Under the pieces are notes generated by a model. It was not told the DNA's origin, did no database searches, and saw only the letters and a program-made list of their open reading frames with translations. Shown here piece by piece: positions 9,928 through 17,822 of a stretch of DNA of 64,000 nucleotides. The position numbers were made by a program, and so were the translations under genes. The stretch lies in contig NZ_CP030126.1 of assembly GCF_003568845.1 (NCBI RefSeq), forward strand, positions 1,639,001 through 1,703,000, read 5' to 3'. This stretch comes from Indioceanicola profundi (GTDB taxonomy: Bacteria; Pseudomonadota; Alphaproteobacteria; Azospirillales; Azospirillaceae). How positions within the stretch are numbered: position 1 is the first letter of the stretch; the number at the start of each line of letters is the position of its first letter.

Positions 9928-10956
9928 TTGCCAGATACCCTGTCCCATCCCTACCCGCAGGCGCCGGCCGAGTCCCGGCTGTTGCAGGTCGCATCCGGCG
10001 TCTTTTGGATGCGCCAGCCCCTGCCTTTCGCGCTGAACCATGTAAATCTCTGGCTTCTGCGCGGCGATGATGGCTGGACGATCGTGGACACCGGCATCGC
10101 TGGAAGCCGCGGCCGCGCCCAGTGGGAGCATGTCTTCTCCACCGGACTGGACGGGCTGCCGGTCGAGCGGCTGGTCGTCACCCACTACCATCCGGACCAT
10201 GCCGGTCTGGCCGACTGGATCGTCCGCCGGTTCGATGTCCCGCTGCATATGACCCAGGCCGAATGGCTGATGGCGCGCCTGCTGCACCAGGACCGGACGT
10301 CCGATCTTGCCGCCGCCTTCGAGCGGTTCTACCGCAATGCGGGTCTGACCGGGGCTGAACTCACATCGATGCTGGAGCGGGGCAACGCCTACCCCCGCGG
10401 GGTTCCAGCGGTGCCGGCGGCCTATCACCGCATCCGCCATGGCGACCAGATGCGGATCGGCGGGCGAGACTGGCGGGTGATCGGCGGCGGCGGGCACTCG
10501 CCGGAGCATGCCGCCCTGTACTGTCCCGAGCTGGAGCTTCTGATTTCCGGCGATCAGGTGCTGCCCCGGATCAGCCCGAATGTCAGCGTGTGGCCATTGG
10601 AACCGGAAGCCGATCCGCTGTCCGACTTCCTCAACGGTCTGGATCGCCTACGCGGCCTGCCGGAAAGGACGCTGGTTCTCCCGTCCCACGGGTTGCCGTT
10701 CCACGGGCTGGAAAGCCGGTTGGACGCCCTGGCGGCGCACCATGCGGAACGGCTGGAGGAGACGGTGGGCCACTGTGCCGCACGGCCGCGGTCGGGAGCG
10801 GAGATCATGCACCTCCTGTTCCCCCGTGCCCTGGACACGCACCAGACGAGCTTCGCGCTGGGAGAGGCGCTGGCCCATCTGCATCATCTTGTCCGCCTGA
10901 GGCGCATGACCGTTGAAACGGCCGGGGATGGAATACACCGCTTCCGGGCGGGCTGA
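9928..10956 (+). CDS. Metallo-beta-lactamase-fold hydrolase
   Basis: This is a 342-residue protein starting at TTG 9928, with AGGA nine bases upstream; no in-frame ATG fits better. The metal-binding motifs are plain: THYHPDHAG (about residues 88-96), GGGHSPEH, LLISGDQVL and LPSHGLPFHG. They match the hydroxyacylglutathione-hydrolase-like MBL family. A C-terminal helical region with HLLFPRAL resembles the LACTB2/RNase-like extension found in thioesterase-type members. The substrate is unknown. Confidence 0.87.
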   Translation: MPDTLSHPYPQAPAESRLLQVASGVFWMRQPLPFALNHVNLWLLRGDDGWTIVDTGIAGSRGRAQWEHVFSTGLDGLPVERLVVTHYHPDHAGLADWIVRRFDVPLHMTQAEWLMARLLHQDRTSDLAAAFERFYRNAGLTGAELTSMLERGNAYPRGVPAVPAAYHRIRHGDQMRIGGRDWRVIGGGGHSPEHAALYCPELELLISGDQVLPRISPNVSVWPLEPEADPLSDFLNGLDRLRGLPERTLVLPSHGLPFHGLESRLDALAAHHAERLEETVGHCAARPRSGAEIMHLLFPRALDTHQTSFALGEALAHLHHLVRLRRMTVETAGDGIHRFRAG

Positions 10957-10968
10957 CGCCATCGGCCC

Positions 10969-11190
10969 TTATTCCTCCACCGGTTCCGGCTGGAACTCGC
11001 GGGCGTTGTACAGCATCGCCATGGCAATGGTCTTCTCTGTGTTGGGGTCCGCGACGCGGCGCAGGCGGACATGCTGGTGCCCCATCCCGTCCCGGCTCAT
11101 CCCGACGACTTCCCAGACTCCGGCGCCCGTTTTGCGGAACCGCTGCCCGATCCGGACATCCTGTCGGCCGTGTCTGCGCGTGACCTGCAT
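10969..11190 (-). CDS. Small basic protein, 73 residues, probable stress protein
   Basis: ATG 11190 is preceded by AGGGAAG. The product (MQVTRRHGRQDVRIGQRFRK, then a segment with VWEVVGMSRDGMGHQHVRLRRV) looks like a small beta-rich domain that ends QPEPVEE. No family is recognised. A candidate EcfG-type promoter lies at 11272-11297, so stress induction is plausible. Confidence 0.6.
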   Translation of the reverse strand: MQVTRRHGRQDVRIGQRFRKTGAGVWEVVGMSRDGMGHQHVRLRRVADPNTEKTIAMAMLYNAREFQPEPVEE

Positions 11191-11271
11191 CTGAATACTT
11201 CCCTGTCGGCGTAGTGCGACCATCCCGTTCGGAGATCGCTTTGGGAGAATGCCTCTGCTCCCTGCAAAAAG

Positions 11272-11297
11272 AACAACACCATTAGGAGGGGGGTTCC
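11272..11297 (-). promoter_or_regulatory. Candidate EcfG-type promoter, minus strand
   Basis: GGAAC (11297-11293), 17 nt, TGTT (11275-11272) on the minus strand, about 80 bp before the ATG of the 73-residue protein. Its -35 element is only 9 bp from that of the divergent promoter at 11307-11331. Confidence 0.5.
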
Positions 11298-11306
11298 GGC
11301 CGGTCG

Positions 11307-11331
11307 GGAACGCATGATGCTGCACTGCGTT
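11307..11331 (+). promoter_or_regulatory. Candidate EcfG-type promoter, plus strand, full consensus
   Basis: GGAAC (11307-11311), 16 nt, CGTT (11328-11331) matches the published EcfG consensus exactly. Transcription would start near 11338-11341, at or next to ATG 11341, which would make the downstream gene leaderless or nearly so. Confidence 0.55.
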
Positions 11332-11340
11332 ATTGCAGCT

Positions 11341-11592
11341 ATGAAACACAATCTGGATATCCTGGCAGTCGCCGTGCAGCTTGTCCGCGAGCTGGGTGAG
11401 GATGCCGTGACCCATTCCCGGAACCGGCTCGTGGAGCTGATTGCCGTCAACCATCACCGTGGCGCGACTTTCTGGCGTCAGGTCATGCAGGCCTGTGAAT
11501 CAGAACTGGCCCGAACGCGCGCCGTCATGCCGAACACGGCGGCGCTGGCCCGCGATCCGGGTGATCTTTCCCTTCCGCCGTCCGTCCGGTAG
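11341..11592 (+). CDS. Small helical protein, 83 residues
   Basis: The product reads MKHNLDILAVAVQLVRELGE and continues with a segment containing RNRLVELIAVNHHRGATFWRQVMQ, two or three amphipathic helices. The frame is open from ATG 11314, but that start would lie inside the candidate promoter at 11307-11331, so ATG 11341 is preferred. No Shine-Dalgarno precedes 11341. The family is not recognised. The divergent arrangement with the 73-residue gene suggests the two respond together. Confidence 0.5.
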   Translation: MKHNLDILAVAVQLVRELGEDAVTHSRNRLVELIAVNHHRGATFWRQVMQACESELARTRAVMPNTAALARDPGDLSLPPSVR

Positions 11593-11604
11593 CGGCGGCC
11601 CGGC

Positions 11605-12156
11605 TCAGCGGGCGGGGCCCGACTCCCCGGAACCGCTGGCGGCCACCTGCAACGTCTGCAGGGGCCGGTCGCACCGGGGCAGCGACGCAACCTGCACGCC
11701 CTGCTCCGGTGCTGAGAGCCTCTGGCCGAGTTCGGCCGAGGTCAGGGTCAGCGCCTTCTCTGCAAGCGGCACATAGGCCGCACAGAAGACCGGATTGCTG
11801 AGCGCGATGGCGCGGCGCGAGATTTCGTTCGCAAGGCTTGTGCGATAGCTGTCGAACAGCTTCGTGGCGCTGCCCTTGCCGACGCGCTTGAAATGCGCGA
11901 TCAGCGCCTTCTCCCAGGCGCGAATCGCCGTCTGGTGTTGATCGGTGAACTGACGGTAGCGGGCAAAGAGGGACAGCTGTCCCGCAGGCGCGCTTTCCTG
12001 GCAGGTCAGGCCGATCACCATGAGTTCGGTATGCAGTCGGATCGCCTCTTCGGCCTCGGCCTCGGCTTCCGTGAAGCAGACAGGCTTCGCCAGGGCCGGC
12101 GCGGCCAGCATCATCAGGCCAAGCAGTGGGAGGGCGGTCGCAAAGCGGCGGCGCAT
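11605..12156 (-). CDS. Periplasmic protein of unknown function
   Basis: From ATG 12156 (GGAG nine bases upstream) the product starts MRRRFATALPLLGLMMLAAP and has a signal peptide ending ALAKP. ATG 12174 would add six residues. The mature part is mostly helical, with two pairs of Cys (VCFTEAE, GLTCQES, FCAAY, LPRCDRP) that could form disulfides in the periplasm. No known domain is recognised. It is divergent from the ROK kinase gene. Confidence 0.7.
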   Translation of the reverse strand: MRRRFATALPLLGLMMLAAPALAKPVCFTEAEAEAEEAIRLHTELMVIGLTCQESAPAGQLSLFARYRQFTDQHQTAIRAWEKALIAHFKRVGKGSATKLFDSYRTSLANEISRRAIALSNPVFCAAYVPLAEKALTLTSAELGQRLSAPEQGVQVASLPRCDRPLQTLQVAASGSGESGPAR

Positions 12157-12341
12157 ACGAAGTGGCTCCGGCATAAAAGACGTATCGCTGAAATTTCGGT
12201 TAGTGTGCCCGAAGGACGGGTCGTTCCGCAATATGGCCCTGACGGTCGCGAGCTGTGACGATAATGTGTCAGAACGTGGCGCTGTTTGCTGCTCCGCAAA
12301 CGGCTGATATCCACGCCGTTCGAGCAGCAGGCGGGCAGAGC

Positions 12342-13244
12342 ATGGACCGGATCGGAATCGATTTGGGCGGAACCAAGATCGAAGGCGTCGTCCTGGACTC
12401 CGTTGGTACAGAAACGGCCCGCCGCCGTATCGCGACTCCCCGTGGCGACTATGCGGGCACCATCGCCGCCATCACCGATCTGGTCCGGACCCTCGAATCG
12501 GAAGCCGGGGCTGCCGGGGCGAGCGTCGGCATCGGCATGCCGGGCACTTTGTCTCCCCGCACCGGACTGGTGAAGAACGCCAATTCCACCTGGCTGAACG
12601 GCCGACCCCTGGACAAGGATCTGGAGCGGGCGCTGGACAGGCCGGTGCGGCTGCAGAACGACGCCAACTGCTTTGCCGTATCCGAGGCCACCGACGGCGC
12701 CGCAGCAGGGGCCGCCACTGTGTTCGGCGTCATCATCGGCACCGGCTGCGGCGGCGGCATCGTCGTGGACGGGAAAGTTCTTACCGGACGCAATGCCATC
12801 GCCGGCGAATGGGGCCACAATCCCCTCCCCTGGCCGGACGGATCGGAATGGCCCGGACCGGAATGCTATTGCGGCCGCCGCGGATGCATCGAACTGTGGG
12901 CGTCAGGTTCCGGATTTACTGCCGACCACGCCCGTAGAACCGGCCAGGAGCTTTCCAGCCCGGAGATCGTGGCCCTCGCGGCGGCGGGGGATGATGCCGC
13001 CGCGGCCAGTCTGGAGCTGTATGCGGACCGGCTGGCCCGCGGGCTGGCCGGAATCGTGAACGTGCTGGACCCCGACATCATCGTGCTGGGCGGCGGCATG
13101 TCCAATGTCGACCGTCTTTATGAACTTCTGCCGGAGCGCCTGTCGAACTGGTGTTTCTCCGATGGAGTCGACACGCCGATTCGCCGTGCGATGCATGGCG
13201 ACTCCAGCGGCGTACGCGGAGCCGCGTGGCTTTGGAACGACTAG
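12342..13244 (+). CDS. ROK-family sugar kinase (fructokinase / N-acetylglucosamine kinase type)
   Basis: The 300-residue protein begins MDRIGIDLGGTKIEGVVLD, the ATP-binding start of ROK kinases. It carries NDANCFAVSEA, IIGTGCGGGIVVDGK, EWGHNPLPWP and the zinc-binding Cys cluster CYCGRRGCIELWASG, all hallmarks of the family. The GHNPLPWP stretch is typical of the NagK/Mak group. ATG 12342 is chosen because the conserved N-terminus starts there; the open frame upstream has no conserved content. It phosphorylates a hexose with ATP, but the exact sugar is not determined. Confidence 0.9.
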   Translation: MDRIGIDLGGTKIEGVVLDSVGTETARRRIATPRGDYAGTIAAITDLVRTLESEAGAAGASVGIGMPGTLSPRTGLVKNANSTWLNGRPLDKDLERALDRPVRLQNDANCFAVSEATDGAAAGAATVFGVIIGTGCGGGIVVDGKVLTGRNAIAGEWGHNPLPWPDGSEWPGPECYCGRRGCIELWASGSGFTADHARRTGQELSSPEIVALAAAGDDAAAASLELYADRLARGLAGIVNVLDPDIIVLGGGMSNVDRLYELLPERLSNWCFSDGVDTPIRRAMHGDSSGVRGAAWLWND

Positions 13245-13646
13245 CCAGGACTGGGCGGCAGGCCTCAAGGCTAGCTCGAATGTTTTAAAATCGGCTCCAG
13301 AACTGGTGTTTCTTCGAAAAGCGCGCAGAAGCATCCTTTAAAAGACGCCTGCACTACTGCGAACGTCTGGAATCTAATCGCTGGCGCAGCGGTTTACACC
13401 TTGAGCGGAGCCTCCACCTATCCATTCGGCATAGACGTAATGGCTTAAAAATCACCGACTTAGCGGTCCTGTGCGCTTTTCAGGCGAATTTTTCCGTATA
13501 TCGCGATTCTTGCTCTGGCATTTCGGTCCGGTTTCGCCAATATGGGCGATGTAAACCCTGTCATCCCCCTCCGCAGTTCGTTGCGCCGCCGATGCGGCAA
13601 CCGCGCGCGCTGGATGAGGGTCTTTCAAAAACGGCGACCGCGCGTC
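13245..13646. other. Intergenic region without a recognisable gene
   Basis: About 400 bp, less GC-rich than the neighbours, with several A/T tracts (for example TTTTAAAA at 13282-13289 and TTAAAAATC near 13445). It should contain the promoter of the HTH protein. The open frame continues upstream of ATG 13647 to 13542, but that part is basic and unconserved in look. No RNA gene is recognised. Confidence 0.3.
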
Positions 13647-14648
13647 ATGACGCAAGAGCCTCTCTGGCAACCGAGTGACATCTTGACTGCTGAATCTGAA
13701 AACGAATCCGGTACGCCGAAGCGCCGGGGCCGCATTCCACAGTCCGCCTGGCCGCAGATTCTGGAGCGCTACAAGTCTGGCGCGACATTGTCTGCGATCG
13801 CACGCGAGTTCGATTGTACGCCAAGCGCGATCAGCTACATCGTGCGGAAGGCGGAAAAGAACGACGCCGCGCCGGAGGCCGATGCAGGCGAGACTTTGGA
13901 ACAGGCGCCGGTCGTGACGGCTCCCGCACCTGCAATCGCGCCGGTTGCCGAAGCTGCCGCACCCGTCGAAGCCCCCGCTTCCCCTGTTCCGGAGCAGGCC
14001 CGCGAGGGCCAGCCGCGCCGGGAAGGCCGGGAAGGCCGTAACCGCCTGGAGATCGGAGGACGTCCGCCGCGTCAGCCTGATGCCGGCGAGCAGCCCGAGG
14101 ATCGGCAGGAACGCGGCGACCGTCCGGAACGTGGCGACCGCCCCGATCGGAGTCCGCGGTTCGGTCAGGGCCGCCCCGAACGCGGGGATCGCAACAACCG
14201 CGACCGCGGCGGCATGGACCGTCCGGAGCGTCTCGGCGCCGACCGGCTCGGCATGGACCGTCCGGAGCGTCAGCCGATGCCGCCGCGCCAGGAGCGGACC
14301 GAGCGGTTCGAGACGTTCGAACAGCCGGATCGGTTCAGCGGGGAGCAGGCGTATCCCTATCACCGGCAGCGGACCAACGCCGCCCGGCAGGAAGCTCAGG
14401 AAACCCCGGCCCAGCCGGCGGATGAGCGGATGGAGGCTACTGCCAAGGTCTGTGCCGATCTGTACCGCGCCTGGCGCGCCGCTCCGGGTGAAGAGGGCAT
14501 GCAGGCTCTGGCCGATGCGCTGCACGAGATGCGCAAGGTCATCGCCCGTATGGAGATCGATATGTCGGCCAGCCGCAGGGATGAGCAGCGTCCGATTCCC
14601 GTGCAGCAGTACCGCAATCAGCGTCCGCCGCAACAGCCCCGCGGCTGA
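13647..14648 (+). CDS. HTH protein with long disordered Arg/Pro/Glu-rich region
   Basis: The 333-residue product has an N-terminal helix-turn-helix (RRGRIPQSAWPQILERYKSG, then LSAIAREFDCTPSAISYIVR, residues about 25-70) of the resolvase/Psq-like type. An Ala/Pro linker follows, then about 130 residues of degenerate RPERGD / MDRPERL repeats, and a C-terminal helical stretch (MEATAKVCADLYRAWRAAP to EIDMSASRR). It probably binds nucleic acid. The middle is predicted to be disordered by composition. Function is not known. Confidence 0.75.
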   Translation: MTQEPLWQPSDILTAESENESGTPKRRGRIPQSAWPQILERYKSGATLSAIAREFDCTPSAISYIVRKAEKNDAAPEADAGETLEQAPVVTAPAPAIAPVAEAAAPVEAPASPVPEQAREGQPRREGREGRNRLEIGGRPPRQPDAGEQPEDRQERGDRPERGDRPDRSPRFGQGRPERGDRNNRDRGGMDRPERLGADRLGMDRPERQPMPPRQERTERFETFEQPDRFSGEQAYPYHRQRTNAARQEAQETPAQPADERMEATAKVCADLYRAWRAAPGEEGMQALADALHEMRKVIARMEIDMSASRRDEQRPIPVQQYRNQRPPQQPRG

Positions 14649-14671
14649 TCGGTCCCGGACCCTGGTGAAGG

Positions 14672-14698
14672 ACGGCCCCGCCTGCTTGGCGGGGCCGT
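14672..14698 (+). terminator. Intrinsic terminator after the HTH gene
   Basis: An 11-bp stem (ACGGCCCCGCC at 14672-14682, complement at 14688-14698) with a 5-nt loop is followed by TT and CCATTT. It lies 23 bp after the stop codon. Confidence 0.75.
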
Positions 14699-14726
14699 TT
14701 CCATTTGAACGCCGGATAAGACGGGG

Positions 14727-15896
14727 TCAGTAGCGCAGCGTCGCCGCCATTGGCGAATCGGCCGGCATCTGCTCCGCCGGAAGCTCATAGACGCGGCCGT
14801 CGGTCGTGAACACCCGGCCAGCCGCAAACTCCATCATCTCCCGGTCGCCGTCCTGGCGGCCGTGATGGATGACGGCGCGGTTGGAATCCTCCAGCCAGCG
14901 TCCCCAGCATTCAGCCCCTTGCCGTAGGAACAGCCTGTCCACGCGACCGCTGAAGGCCGCTTCGATGATCTGCGCAGGTTCAGCAATTCCTCGGCCTGAG
15001 CCGTCGCCGGCCAGCATCCGATAGCGGTCCAGGCTGTCCGACCGTCCTTGCTCGAACATCGGGCGTACGCATTCATAGGCGACCTTGTGCAGCTCCTCCT
15101 CCGACATGCTGTCGGGGTGGGTCTGGATCACCGGCTGCACCAGATTGGGATAGCGGTTGGCCATCTTGTAGCGCCCGGCCACCCGCTCGTCGGCAGCCAC
15201 GACCAGCGGCGTTCCGCTGCCGCCCAGCCACTGGTCCATGGCGTGGGCGAGCTGGGTCGTATACTGCCCCAGCTCATCGTTGCTGACCTGTTGCTGGCTG
15301 CCGCTCTGCGCATAGGCCACGGTGTCGCTGGCATTGGCGGTGGTCGGCTTCTGAGTGGTGCCGTCGTCAGGCCGCGTGCCCGACTCGCCCATCCGGTCCA
15401 GGACCGTGAACAGATTCTCCGTCCCGCGCGGAAGCCGCTCGATCGGCACCTCCGTCATGCCGAACCGGCTGCCCTCGTAGAGCCGCGCCTGCTTCATGGT
15501 CACGGCCAGCAGCACGAAATGCCCGTCTGCGGCCAGAACCGGCAGCAGCGGCCGGACATGGAACCGGTCATCCACGAACAGCGCCTCGGGCACCTCGATC
15601 GGCACCTTGTGCACGATGGACCGGCGTGGGTTCAGGAAGACGGCAAGCCCGTGGGACTGGTGCCGCCAATAGGCGCCGTCATCCACGAGGTCGTAGCCGG
15701 GCTTCAGCATGTTCATCGCATCGGTGCTGCGCATGCCCTTCTGCTCAAGTTGGCCGCGGGCCTCGTTCAGCAGGTTGCGCAGGCGGGTCGAGTCCTGTGC
15801 GATCTCCCGCCCGGCCACATGGGTCGGCAGGAACGCGGACACGGCCGGCGTGGTCGTGTCCGCCAGGAGTGTGGTCAGGTCGTCGCGGGTGAGCAT
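14727..15896 (-). CDS. Bacterial archaeo-eukaryotic release factor-like (baeRF) protein
   Basis: From ATG 15896 (MLTRDDLTTLLADTTTP) the product has 389 residues. The sequence runs AVSAFLPTHVAGREIAQDSTRLRNL, then a VFLNPRRS segment, FVLLAVTMKQARLYEG and PLVVAADERVAGRYK. This order is seen in baeRF-family proteins (eRF1 domain 2/3-like fold), which are annotated in many proteobacteria near stress genes. Biochemical role unknown. A candidate EcfG-type promoter lies at 15952-15977, and the next genes upstream are small stress-type proteins. Confidence 0.7.
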   Translation of the reverse strand: MLTRDDLTTLLADTTTPAVSAFLPTHVAGREIAQDSTRLRNLLNEARGQLEQKGMRSTDAMNMLKPGYDLVDDGAYWRHQSHGLAVFLNPRRSIVHKVPIEVPEALFVDDRFHVRPLLPVLAADGHFVLLAVTMKQARLYEGSRFGMTEVPIERLPRGTENLFTVLDRMGESGTRPDDGTTQKPTTANASDTVAYAQSGSQQQVSNDELGQYTTQLAHAMDQWLGGSGTPLVVAADERVAGRYKMANRYPNLVQPVIQTHPDSMSEEELHKVAYECVRPMFEQGRSDSLDRYRMLAGDGSGRGIAEPAQIIEAAFSGRVDRLFLRQGAECWGRWLEDSNRAVIHHGRQDGDREMMEFAAGRVFTTDGRVYELPAEQMPADSPMAATLRY

Positions 15897-15951
15897 GGTT
15901 TTTATCGCCCGTGTTGGCTTGTGGGTCGCACCTGAAAGGTCGAACCCTGCC

Positions 15952-15977
15952 AACCGCACCATTCCCCGCCCGGTTCC
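15952..15977 (-). promoter_or_regulatory. Candidate EcfG-type promoter of the baeRF gene
   Basis: GGAAC (15977-15973), 17 nt, GGTT (15955-15952) on the minus strand, 56 bp before the ATG. One position differs from the EcfG consensus. Confidence 0.45.
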
Positions 15978-16001
15978 CACCGAGGCTGACGAAGACCCGG
16001 A

Positions 16002-16136
16002 TCAGGCGGTGATCGCCGCGCCGACGACGAACCAGGCGTACAGGGTGGTGAAGAGCCCCGTGATGGCAAGGAACTCGCTCAGCAAGACCCAGCGCTGGCG
16101 GGAGCGGCGGCGGGTACCGAGGGCAAGGTCGACCAT
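16002..16136 (-). CDS. 44-residue single-pass membrane protein
   Basis: ATG 16136 follows AGGAGGATGAC, an almost ideal ribosome-binding site, which is the main reason to call this gene. The product starts MVDLALGTRRRSRQRW and continues with one hydrophobic helix (about residues 17-41, including LLSEFLAITGLFTTLYAWF) ending GAAITA. The basic N-terminus predicts that it stays in the cytoplasm. It sits between the DUF892 and baeRF genes on the same strand. Function unknown. Confidence 0.65.
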   Translation of the reverse strand: MVDLALGTRRRSRQRWVLLSEFLAITGLFTTLYAWFVVGAAITA

Positions 16137-16184
16137 GTCATCCTCCTAGATGATGTTGCGCATCTGTTCTTCCAGGAGAATGTG

Positions 16185-16239
16185 GGAACGGAATGAGAAC
16201 GGCAAGTGCTTAGTTGCCGTTACGTTCTCGTCCGTTCCC
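16185..16239. repeat. Long interrupted palindrome upstream of the 44-residue gene
   Basis: GGGAACGGA and GAGAACGGCAA on the left are mirrored by TTGCCGTT, GTTCTC and TCCGTTCCC on the right, around the centre GTGCTTAG. The core AACGGCAA (16198-16205) pairs perfectly with TTGCCGTT (16214-16221). It could be a hairpin in RNA or an operator. Confidence 0.55.
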
Positions 16240-16328
16240 GCCGTGTTCTAGCCGCAACAGTCAGGTCGCGGTCATACAGGCAGCACAGCACGGGGCGGGG
16301 CCGGCTTGGCCCCGCCCTGTTCGGCCGG

Positions 16329-16844
16329 TCAGCGCTTGGCCGTCTGCTGCATGTGCGGGTTCTCGATACGGGACAGGAAGTCCTTCGTGATCACCCCGAT
16401 GTTCTGCTCGACCCAGGAGGCCATCTGCTCCTCTTCGCGCAGGCTCTCCTCGGCGAGGCGGGCGATTTCCATCTCGCCGGCGGTCTCGGCCGTGGCTTTC
16501 AGGATCTTGTAGTTCACGATCTCATAATGCTCGAACGTGTAGTTCGAGATCACGTCCTTGACCGCCTCGTCGCCGGCGAAGGTGTTCATCATCGCCTGGA
16601 GGTTGGAGGACAGCTTCGCCATCCCGGTCTTCAGAGAGGAGGTGTCGGTGCCCAGCCGCTGCAGGGCGGTCTCAATGCGCTCCGCCTGGCGCTCCGTCTC
16701 GGCGCGGTGGCTGCGCAGCCGGGCGGTCATCTCCGGATAGTTCTCAAGCCGCTCGATCTGGCGGTCCATGATGCTGATCGCCTGCTGCTCCATGGCATAG
16801 GCGTCGCGGAGATAGTCGATCAAGGTTTCTTGAACATTGGCCAT
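16329..16844 (-). CDS. Ferritin-like DUF892 protein (YciE/YciF family), copy 1
   Basis: The 171-residue helical protein starts at ATG 16844 behind GAAGGAGG. It contains the family pattern LIDYLRDAYAMEQQAISIMD, then SHRAETERQAERIETALQRLG, FEHYEIVNYKIL and LAEESLREEEQMASWVEQ. The spaced Glu/His residues match a ferritin-like four-helix di-metal site. Members are induced in general stress in several bacteria, but the biochemical role is unsettled. A second, divergent copy lies at 32329. Confidence 0.88.
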   Translation of the reverse strand: MANVQETLIDYLRDAYAMEQQAISIMDRQIERLENYPEMTARLRSHRAETERQAERIETALQRLGTDTSSLKTGMAKLSSNLQAMMNTFAGDEAVKDVISNYTFEHYEIVNYKILKATAETAGEMEIARLAEESLREEEQMASWVEQNIGVITKDFLSRIENPHMQQTAKR

Positions 16845-16970
16845 GGGGCCTGCCTCCTTCGCGTCGTTTGGAACCGGTGGCAATCAAGCCACCGTCCGCA
16901 CCGCAACATTTGGAAGCCAGGATCGTCCCGATGACGGTGTTGTGACGAAGTGAGTTGAGCGGAGGAATCT

Positions 16971-17741
16971 TCAGTCCCCCAGCCCCCTGCTCCAGCCGGC
17001 GGGGCGCCCGTACCGCCTGTCGATCCGGTCCGCCGTGCCGTCCGCGATCACGCTGTCCAGGGCCGCCTGCATGCGGGCCACCAGATCCCGGTCCATTTCC
17101 TTGTTGCAGGCCAGCCCGCCGGTCGAGGACCGCAGCCGGTAGACCATGCGCACGGGCACCCGCTCCTTGCGGGCATGGTAGGCGCCGGTCCAGATGCCGG
17201 CGGCATAGAGGTCGACCTCGCCCCGCGCCAGCCGTCCCAGGTTTCCAAAGCCTGCCTGGGTGTCCAGATCCAGGCCGCCGATCTGTTCGGATAGCTTTCT
17301 GAGATGGGCCTCGATCCCGCTGGATTGCTGGACCGTGATCCGCAACCCGCGCAGATCTTCAGGAGTCTCCACCTTGCCGGTCCAGTCGGCACGCGCGAAC
17401 AGGACCCATCCGCCCTCGGTCAATGGAGCGACCCATTGGAAGCCGGGCCGCCGCTCCTCCGTGATGTTCGTAAGATAGACGCAGGCCCGCGGATCGGTCT
17501 GTGCAAGCCCGAAGGCGTCCGTCCAGGGCAGGACCCGGACCTTATAGTCCAGCCCGGCCCGTTGCATCAAATGGACCACCTTCTCATGGGCCACGCCGAC
17601 GAACCTGCCCGTTTCCGGATCGGTGAAATTCGCCGGCGGGTTCTCCTCCGTCGCCAGGATCAGCCGCGGCGGCGCTTCCGCCAGCGCGTCGGCGCCGACG
17701 ATCCACAGGGCCAGGATGAGGAGCAACGGGGAGCAGCGCAT
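16971..17741 (-). CDS. Periplasmic solute-binding protein, SBP family 3 type
   Basis: The 256-residue protein has a signal peptide ending ADALAEA (about residue 22). The mature protein follows the bacterial extracellular solute-binding protein 3 pattern: LILATEENPPANFTDPETG, FVGVAHEKVVHLMQRAG, PWTDAFGLAQTD, TPEDLRGLRITVQQSSGIEA, and the C-terminal VIADGTADRIDRRYG. The second lobe keeps few of the amino-acid ligand residues. No ABC permease genes are nearby, so it may be an orphan sensor or binding protein. Confidence 0.83.
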   Translation of the reverse strand: MRCSPLLLILALWIVGADALAEAPPRLILATEENPPANFTDPETGRFVGVAHEKVVHLMQRAGLDYKVRVLPWTDAFGLAQTDPRACVYLTNITEERRPGFQWVAPLTEGGWVLFARADWTGKVETPEDLRGLRITVQQSSGIEAHLRKLSEQIGGLDLDTQAGFGNLGRLARGEVDLYAAGIWTGAYHARKERVPVRMVYRLRSSTGGLACNKEMDRDLVARMQAALDSVIADGTADRIDRRYGRPAGWSRGLGD

Positions 17742-17822
17742 CGCCTGTAACTCGAAAATGGCACACTATGGTATGTCAATGCGGCCGCGCTGTACAGCTA
17801 CTCCGGGCATGTCGGCTGCGCC

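Noticed and set aside
16293-16317. GGGCGGGGCC hairpin after the DUF892 gene as a terminator
   Set aside because: The stem is good, but no T run follows on the minus strand, so it was not listed as a terminator.
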